A stretch of 5,895 nucleotides of DNA from Nanobdellota archaeon (GTDB taxonomy: Archaea; Nanobdellota; Nanobdellia; SCGC-AAA011-G17; ARS1403): assembly GCA_018831025.1 (NCBI GenBank), contig JAHJRB010000068.1, forward strand, positions 1-5,895. Direction: 5' to 3'. Below, in pieces: positions 1 to 3,884 of this stretch. The stretch's first letter is position 1; each line of letters starts with the position of its first letter. The notes beneath the pieces were generated by a model, which ran no database searches, was not told where the DNA came from, and saw only the letters and a program-made list of their open reading frames with translations. The translations under genes and the position numbers were made by a program.

Positions 1-668
1 TAGAAATTATTCATAATGTCTTTAATCCACTTCTCAGCATCTTTCCTTAGTCCAAAACCAAGTCCAATTCCTAAAGCTAGTGCAATACCTATGGCTATTG
101 CTCCTAAAATTAACAAGAAAGCATTTTCTAAAATACTAACATCAATGCCTATTTGTTTAAGTGCAATTATTACAACCATAAATACAATAATCCATTTTAA
201 TACTTTAGTTATTGCAGAAACCCCTTTAACCTTACTACTTTGATTTATTTTTATTTCAACATAATGTGCAAATATCATCCCAAAAATTACAATTACAACA
301 GCTAAAATTAAATTAGGCAACCAAGTTACAAATCCATTTAAAACATCACTAAGGGCTCCTAAATTTATTTTGTCTACAGCAGCTCTTAAAAAAACAATAA
401 AAATATACCATTTTAAAATCTCTCCTAAAATACTGCTTAAATGTGTTTTCCCAATAGCTTTACTTAACTCAGCTCTTTCAATCTGTCTGTCAACACCAGC
501 CTTATTCAAAACAATTTTCAGCACATGCCCTAATACAGCTCCAAATATATAACCAATAAAAAGCAATAGTAATACCGCAACTAAATCTGGAAAAAACTTT
601 AGAAAATTAACCCATAAAGACTCAAATGGACTTCTAATTGCAATTACTGTTTCCATTACACTAGTCAT
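1..668 (-). CDS. MscS-type conserved TM helix membrane protein (C-terminal end at window edge)
   Basis: Reading leftward from ATG 668 gives 222 codons with no stop before the edge. The last two bases visible are TA, so the next codon is either a stop (TAA/TAG) or Tyr, and the protein may be nearly complete. It is a multi-pass membrane protein with hydrophobic segments near residues 28-54, 80-98, 117-139, 156-172 and 183-206. The pattern PDLV..LLLLFIGY..G (27-43) and its partner LPNLILAVVIVIFG (117-130) look like the repeated 'conserved TM helix' (PF05552) of MscS-related and CmpX-like proteins. The tail GLGFGLRKDAEKWI (202-215) matches the Gly-rich pore-helix end typical of that family. I see no room for the soluble MscS beta domain unless the frame continues beyond the window. 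Likely role: small-solute or ion permeability, or membrane-stress response. Start 668 fits a TATA box 27 nt upstream; Met5 (ATG 656) is the alternative. Confidence 0.8.
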   Translation of the reverse strand, partial: MTSVMETVIAIRSPFESLWVNFLKFFPDLVAVLLLLFIGYIFGAVLGHVLKIVLNKAGVDRQIERAELSKAIGKTHLSSILGEILKWYIFIVFLRAAVDKINLGALSDVLNGFVTWLPNLILAVVIVIFGMIFAHYVEIKINQSSKVKGVSAITKVLKWIIVFMVVIIALKQIGIDVSILENAFLLILGAIAIGIALALGIGLGFGLRKDAEKWIKDIMNNF

Positions 669-690
669 TCTTTAAAATATATTTTAAATT

Positions 691-700
691 CTTTATATAG
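691..700 (-). promoter_or_regulatory. TATA box for the leftward membrane protein
   Basis: On the minus strand this reads CTATATAAAG. Its centre lies about 27 nt upstream of ATG 668, the spacing at which archaeal TBP/TFB places the transcription start on the ATG itself. It predicts a leaderless transcript. Confidence 0.6.
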
Positions 701-758
701 TTTTCCATAGTTTTAAGTTGCTCAGATTAAACAATTCTGATAATATTAAACCAAAACC

Positions 759-767
759 TTTATATAG
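759..767 (+). promoter_or_regulatory. TATA box for the nucleotidyltransferase operon
   Basis: The sequence TTTATATAG is a strong archaeal box A centred at 763, exactly 26 nt upstream of ATG 789. This spacing is the same as for 3080, 3414 and 3753, so it favours 789 as a leaderless start. Confidence 0.7.
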
Positions 768-771
768 AGTA

Positions 772-790
772 ACGTAATATTACGTAATAT
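772..790. promoter_or_regulatory. Overlapping palindromes: candidate operator
   Basis: Nine bases, ACGTAATAT, occur twice (772-780 and 782-790) with a 10-bp period. This arrangement makes two overlapping perfect 14-bp palindromes, ACGTAATATTACGT (772-785) and ATATTACGTAATAT (777-790). They lie between the TATA box (759-767) and the ATG at 789, and the second covers its first two bases. A protein bound here would block TFB/polymerase, so an operator is a reasonable inference. An autoregulator encoded by the downstream pair is possible but not shown. Confidence 0.5.
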
Positions 791-1574
791 GGAAATAATA
801 AGTAAAATAAGCAAAGGAACGAAAATGGACCAGATTTACATTCCTAAAAACAGGCAAGGATTAGAGCCAGGAACCTATGTTAAAATAATCCCGATAGAAG
901 AAAAAACAATAGAAAGATCTTATTTTTATAATATAAAAGAATTAGAACCAATTAAATTAGAGATAGTAAACAAAATCTTCAGTATTATTAAAAATCTAAC
1001 AAAATATAATAATATCATAATTGCCGGTTCTTTACTTGACAAAGGATTTAATTTTAAGGATATAGATGTTTTATTAATTAATGAAGAAAAAATAAATGAA
1101 AAAAATGTTGAGAAAATATTAGAAAGTAGGTTAAAAATACCTATCCATTTGATTCATATGACCCAAAAAGAATTGAAGAAAGCCCTTATGATAGACCCTA
1201 TATGGAGAATAATGTTAAATAAGTCCATATCTTACAAGAGGATTCCTCCCTTGCCTAAAACAAATTTAAATTACAAGTACCTTGATGCACAAATGATAAA
1301 AAGTAATTTATTAATAGAGAATTCTGAATGTTTAACAGGAAATGAAAAATATAAATTAACAAGGAATTTAATAGCTATTTATTTATTTGTTAAACAAAAA
1401 CATTTATCAAAAGAAAATATAGAAAGAGAAATAGAGGAAAAATTCAATATAGAATCAGAAGAACTTAAAAATAACATAATTGATGAAAAATTTATAAAAA
1501 AATATAAGAAATTTTATAAAAAATTTGAAAAGGAAATAATTAAAAATGCCGCAAAACAGGAAAAAGCTAATTGA
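789..1574 (+). CDS. Nucleotidyltransferase-fold protein with AbrB-like N-terminal segment
   Basis: This 261-residue, Lys-rich soluble protein carries the hallmark of the minimal nucleotidyltransferase (pol-beta) fold: beta strand IIIAGS (76-81) followed by DID (91-93), i.e. GS-x9-DxD. The third catalytic acid usually lies on a later strand; here that strand reads IPIHLIHM (117-124), with His where an acid is expected, so activity is uncertain. Residues 16-36 (IYIPKNR..LEPGTYVKI) resemble one arm of an AbrB/MazE-type swapped hairpin, which would be DNA-binding or dimerising. Residues 160-261 look all-helical, perhaps substrate- or partner-binding. Start 789 fits the promoter spacing (leaderless). 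ATG 825 (Met13), preceded by AAAGGA, would start just before the hairpin and cannot be excluded. The gene overlaps the next one by 29 nt, implying co-translation. The substrate is unknown; RNA, protein or nucleotide modification are all possible. Fold confidence is good; function is not assigned. Confidence 0.75.
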   Translation: MEIISKISKGTKMDQIYIPKNRQGLEPGTYVKIIPIEEKTIERSYFYNIKELEPIKLEIVNKIFSIIKNLTKYNNIIIAGSLLDKGFNFKDIDVLLINEEKINEKNVEKILESRLKIPIHLIHMTQKELKKALMIDPIWRIMLNKSISYKRIPPLPKTNLNYKYLDAQMIKSNLLIENSECLTGNEKYKLTRNLIAIYLFVKQKHLSKENIEREIEEKFNIESEELKNNIIDEKFIKKYKKFYKKFEKEIIKNAAKQEKAN

Positions 1575-1887
1575 TTTATTCATAGGACATATATCTGAAG
1601 CAGTATCACATGAAATCCTTATTAGGTCTACAGAAAATAAAGAAATTGCATCACATTATAAAAAAGAATTGGAAAATCTTCTAGATAGGTCTAAAAAATA
1701 TAGAGAAAAAATTAACCCTAAAAATTCTTCTTTGCCAGAAAAAGATATAGACTATATTAAAACCAAGATAATTATCAAGGTAAAAACAGAATTAAAAAAA
1801 CGTATTTCTCTTGGGTATAAAAATATTGATTTAGGGTTAATAGAAATCCTAGTTGATAAATTTTTAAAAGAGGCAAAAATAAGCTAA
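1546..1887 (+). CDS. Small helical protein, partner of the nucleotidyltransferase; function unknown
   Basis: The 113 residues form a basic, soluble, apparently all-helical protein without signal peptide or membrane segment. I do not recognise the family. A helical N-terminal half (5-57) with charged residues H15, H22, R27 and H37 leads to a turn, SSLPEKDIDYI (61-71), and then a second helical part ending near residue 111. ATG 1546 is the only Met in the frame and lies inside the preceding gene (29-nt overlap), with a weak AAAAGGA 11 nt upstream and no TATA box at the expected distance. It is therefore probably translated from the same mRNA as the nucleotidyltransferase. The tight coupling suggests a complex or a toxin-antitoxin-like pair. 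However, the R-x4-6-H motif of HEPN partners is absent. Its stop TAA shares bases with the stop of the convergent enolase gene, leaving no spacer for a terminator. Confidence 0.7.
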   Translation: MPQNRKKLIDLFIGHISEAVSHEILIRSTENKEIASHYKKELENLLDRSKKYREKINPKNSSLPEKDIDYIKTKIIIKVKTELKKRISLGYKNIDLGLIEILVDKFLKEAKIS

Positions 1888-3080
1888 ATCTCTTCACTAA
1901 TCCTCAACAACTCATTTAATTTAGCTATTCTTTCTCCACCAACAATTCCAGTTTTAATAATAGGACATTCCCATCCAACAGCTAAATGAGCTATAGAATT
2001 ATCTTCAGTCTCTCCGCTTCTATGACTAATAATAGGGACTATTTTATTATCTTTAGCAATATTAATTACTTCTTTAACTTTTAATAAACTCCCAATTTGA
2101 TTTGGTTTTACAATTACAGCTGAAATTTTCTTTAAAGCTTCATTTAATCTAATAGGATTAGTTGCAATTAAATCATCTCCGCAGATATAGCAAGCTTCTT
2201 TATTTAATTCTTTAAAACTATCAAAGTCATTATCATGAAACGGATCTTCAACGTAAATTAAATTATTACTCCTTATAGTTTTTCTAATAAATTCTAATTG
2301 CTCTTCAGAATTTAAATTCTTTTTAGGATTTCCTCTTGAAAAATTCTTATATTCATATTTCCTTCCATTCCATAAACTACCTCCAGCAACATCCAACCCA
2401 ACCCTTACATCTATCTTATACTCTCTCCCAACTTTGTCTGCAGCTTTTCTAACAACATTTAAAGCATCTAAATTATTTAAACTACAGTTCCATCCGCCTT
2501 CCATACCTCTCCCACCAATAAAATTTCTGTCTCTTTTTTTCAACTCTCCTTTAACAGCATTAAACACTTCTCTGTTAATTTCTGCAGCAACATCAAATTT
2601 TTTAGTTTCAGCTAGAATTAAATATTCCTGAAAATCAGGTCCACCACTATGTTTTCCCCCGCCTAAACAATTACCAAGAGGTATTGGCATTTTTTTTATT
2701 TTTTTCTTAGCTAAAATTTTATAAAGCGGTTCATTACTACAAGCTTTTAGTATAGCTAACTCAAGCGCAACTAAAACATTACCTCCAATTTTATTCATAT
2801 TTTCACTAGTATCATGACCATTTACATAATCCTCAACTTTTTTTAAATCCCCAAATTTCTCTATTTGTAAATTCCTTAACTCTTTACTAAAAACATTATT
2901 TACTAAATTAATTATAGAATTAATATTCTCCGGATAGGCATTAACTTCATATTTTCCAACTGAAGTTCCCGCCCCAATACTTGCTTTAGCAGTTCTTACA
3001 TCACTTTCAACTTCTACTTCAATAGCATCTCCCCCATTAGAATTAAAAATCCTTCTAGCTCTGACCTCTTTTATCTTCAT
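1884..3080 (-). CDS. eno: Enolase, divergent archaeal form
   Basis: Enolase (phosphopyruvate hydratase, EC 4.2.1.11) interconverts 2-phosphoglycerate and phosphoenolpyruvate in the cytoplasm. The 398 residues align along the whole family but are slightly shorter than the usual 410-435. Functional residues are present: mobile-loop Ser40, His144, Glu152 (QEYL), general acid Glu194 (MEGGW), Mg ligands Asp230, Glu278 (VEDP) and Asp302 (GDDL), catalytic Lys325 (VKPNQIG), His353-Arg354-Ser355 in SHRSGETED, and Lys376 (IIKTG). The C-terminal motif GGERIAKLNELLRI is also kept. Departures: NSNGGDAIEV (13-21) replaces the near-universal DSRGNPTVEV, GAGTSVGKYE (36-45) replaces PSGASTGxHE, and CLGGGKHSGG (138-147) replaces NILNGGxHA. 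Activity is likely; a specialised paralogue is possible. ATG 3080 lies 26 nt from a TATA box. The gene converges on the nucleotidyltransferase pair with overlapping stop codons. Confidence 0.93.
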   Translation of the reverse strand: MKIKEVRARRIFNSNGGDAIEVEVESDVRTAKASIGAGTSVGKYEVNAYPENINSIINLVNNVFSKELRNLQIEKFGDLKKVEDYVNGHDTSENMNKIGGNVLVALELAILKACSNEPLYKILAKKKIKKMPIPLGNCLGGGKHSGGPDFQEYLILAETKKFDVAAEINREVFNAVKGELKKRDRNFIGGRGMEGGWNCSLNNLDALNVVRKAADKVGREYKIDVRVGLDVAGGSLWNGRKYEYKNFSRGNPKKNLNSEEQLEFIRKTIRSNNLIYVEDPFHDNDFDSFKELNKEACYICGDDLIATNPIRLNEALKKISAVIVKPNQIGSLLKVKEVINIAKDNKIVPIISHRSGETEDNSIAHLAVGWECPIIKTGIVGGERIAKLNELLRISEEI

Positions 3081-3101
3081 AATAAATTAAAAACAAGAAT
3101 T

Positions 3102-3110
3102 CTATATAAA
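3102..3110 (-). promoter_or_regulatory. TATA box for enolase
   Basis: The minus-strand sequence TTTATATAG is centred at 3106, 26 nt upstream of ATG 3080. It predicts a leaderless enolase mRNA independent of the small gene that ends at 3130. Confidence 0.7.
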
Positions 3111-3129
3111 CTTTACTCAGAATAAGAAT

Positions 3130-3414
3130 CTAATATATTTTCTCAGTTCCCAATCTACCTATAGCACAAGCATCATCCGCTAAATCACTTACAGAATGTT
3201 CAGCCAGATATGCTTCAAATGATTGATGAGCTTCTTCCAAAGCATCTACTCTTCTTTGTTGCAAAGCCTCATAAGAAGTATCTTGTAAAGCTATTCTAGT
3301 AGGTTCTACACCTCTAACACTAATTGGAGCATAATATTTAACCATTCCAGCACATGCACCCGAAAAAGTTGTTAATCCAACAAATCCTATAATATTTAAT
3401 AAATTTCTTCTCAT
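3130..3414 (-). CDS. Small membrane-anchored protein, paralogue of the neighbouring gene
   Basis: I do not recognise a family for this 94-residue protein. Residues 2-3 are Arg-Arg, followed by a hydrophobic stretch (about 5-25) that serves as a signal anchor or signal peptide. The rest (about 26-94) is hydrophilic and probably helical from residue 46. It is homologous to the protein encoded at 3451-3753: I-x-V-x-x-V (31-36) followed by T39 matches residues 36-44 there, and R-V-x-A-L...A-x-x-S-F (55-66) matches R-I-x-A-M...A-x-x-S-Y (59-70). It has only two Lys but seven Arg and many Ala/Glu, unlike the Lys-rich cytoplasmic proteins nearby. Cys21 at the end of the hydrophobic stretch is only a poor lipobox (FSGAC). 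ATG 3414 lies 26 nt from a TATA box. The stop at 3130 lies just upstream of the enolase promoter, so some readthrough into enolase is possible. Confidence 0.7.
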   Translation of the reverse strand: MRRNLLNIIGFVGLTTFSGACAGMVKYYAPISVRGVEPTRIALQDTSYEALQQRRVDALEEAHQSFEAYLAEHSVSDLADDACAIGRLGTEKIY

Positions 3415-3436
3415 ATTTTTTTAATACAATTTACCC

Positions 3437-3444
3437 CTTATAAA
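3437..3444 (-). promoter_or_regulatory. TATA box for the 94-residue gene
   Basis: The minus-strand sequence TTTATAAG sits in the 36-bp gap between the two paralogues. Its box is centred about 26 nt upstream of ATG 3414. The second paralogue therefore has its own leaderless promoter and does not depend only on readthrough. Confidence 0.6.
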
Positions 3445-3450
3445 TTTTAC

Positions 3451-3753
3451 TTAATCAGAAACTGAATCTTCTTCTAATTCAAGTATTCCATTAACAATCT
3501 GACCTAATAATCTTCCGGTAGAATCAGCAGCCATAATTCTATCATAAGATTCAGAGGCACTATTCATAGCTGCAATTCTTGCTCTACCTATTTCTTCTAA
3601 AGATGCATCATCTGGTAAAGCAGTTTGAGGAACAGATTTTACACCAATATTGTATCTACAAGCATAATCTCTAGTAGCTAAAACAGTACAAACTGTAGCA
3701 GCTAAATATCCTCCTAATAAAATACCAAATCCAGCCCTTCTTGAAATTCTCAT
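3451..3753 (-). CDS. Small membrane-anchored protein, paralogue of the downstream gene
   Basis: This is a 100-residue protein of unrecognised family. It has Arg at 2, 5 and 6, a hydrophobic segment at about 7-26, and then a hydrophilic, mostly helical domain (about 50-95) with an acidic tail (ELEEDSVSD). The basic-then-hydrophobic order predicts an N-in anchor with the C-terminal domain outside the cell, or a cleaved signal. Two cysteines, C22 and C32, flank the end of the hydrophobic segment. One Lys against nine Arg is unusual for this window. The frame stays open to an ATG at 3798 (115 residues). I prefer ATG 3753 because a TATA box lies exactly 26 nt upstream of it, because that box falls inside the longer version's coding region, and because the shorter form begins MR-x-x-RR-hydrophobic, like its paralogue. 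The gene is divergent from the large secreted protein at 3885, with a shared 131-bp regulatory gap. Confidence 0.7.
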   Translation of the reverse strand: MRISRRAGFGILLGGYLAATVCTVLATRDYACRYNIGVKSVPQTALPDDASLEEIGRARIAAMNSASESYDRIMAADSTGRLLGQIVNGILELEEDSVSD

Positions 3754-3774
3754 ATCTAAACTTAGATTTTCACT

Positions 3775-3784
3775 CTTTATAAAT
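3775..3784 (-). promoter_or_regulatory. TATA box for the 100-residue gene (decides its start)
   Basis: The minus-strand sequence ATTTATAAAG is centred near 3779, which is 26 nt upstream of ATG 3753. It would lie inside the coding sequence if ATG 3798 were used. Its spacing is identical to that of neighbouring promoters, so it argues for the shorter start. Confidence 0.65.
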
Positions 3785-3806
3785 CTTTCTATTAGCACTA
3801 CTTATG

Positions 3807-3825
3807 AGTACTAAATTTTAATACT
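3807..3825. promoter_or_regulatory. Near-perfect 19-bp palindrome in divergent promoter region
   Basis: AGTACTAAATTTTAATACT is an inverted repeat with 8 of 9 base pairs matching around a central T. It lies between the two divergent TATA boxes, about 37 bp from the leftward one and 44 bp from the rightward one. This suits a shared regulator, but in such A+T-rich DNA a chance palindrome remains possible. Confidence 0.35.
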
Positions 3826-3854
3826 ACAAAGCTTCTAACGATGGAATAATAACA

Positions 3855-3865
3855 TTTTTATAGAA
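3855..3865 (+). promoter_or_regulatory. TATA box for the large secreted protein
   Basis: TTTTTATAGAA is centred 24-26 nt upstream of ATG 3885, again giving a predicted leaderless start. The match to the consensus is weaker than for the enolase promoter. Confidence 0.55.
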
Positions 3866-3884
3866 AAGCATATAATTAATAACT

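Noticed and set aside
16..243. Plus-strand open frame of 75 codons
   Set aside because: It lies wholly antisense to the membrane-protein gene, has no promoter, and merely reflects that gene's codon pattern.
370..552. Plus-strand open frame of 60 codons
   Set aside because: Antisense shadow of the same membrane protein; no TATA box, SD site or recognisable domain.
1546..1887. HEPN toxin identity for the helical partner
   Set aside because: No R-x4-6-H motif is present; the nearest arrangement is R27 to H37, which is too far apart. The HEPN label is therefore not used.
2434..2631. Plus-strand open frame of 65 codons
   Set aside because: Antisense to the well-supported enolase gene, with a composition expected for a reverse-frame shadow.
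3350..3357. Lipobox at FSGAC in the 94-residue protein
   Set aside because: Phe at -4, Ser at -3 and Gly at -2 do not match the usual L-x-[AGS]-C pattern, and the paralogue does not keep it.
3754..3798. Fifteen-residue N-terminal extension of the 100-residue protein, starting at ATG 3798
   Set aside because: The extension would contain the TATA box. The 26-nt spacing and the match to the paralogue's N-terminus favour ATG 3753.
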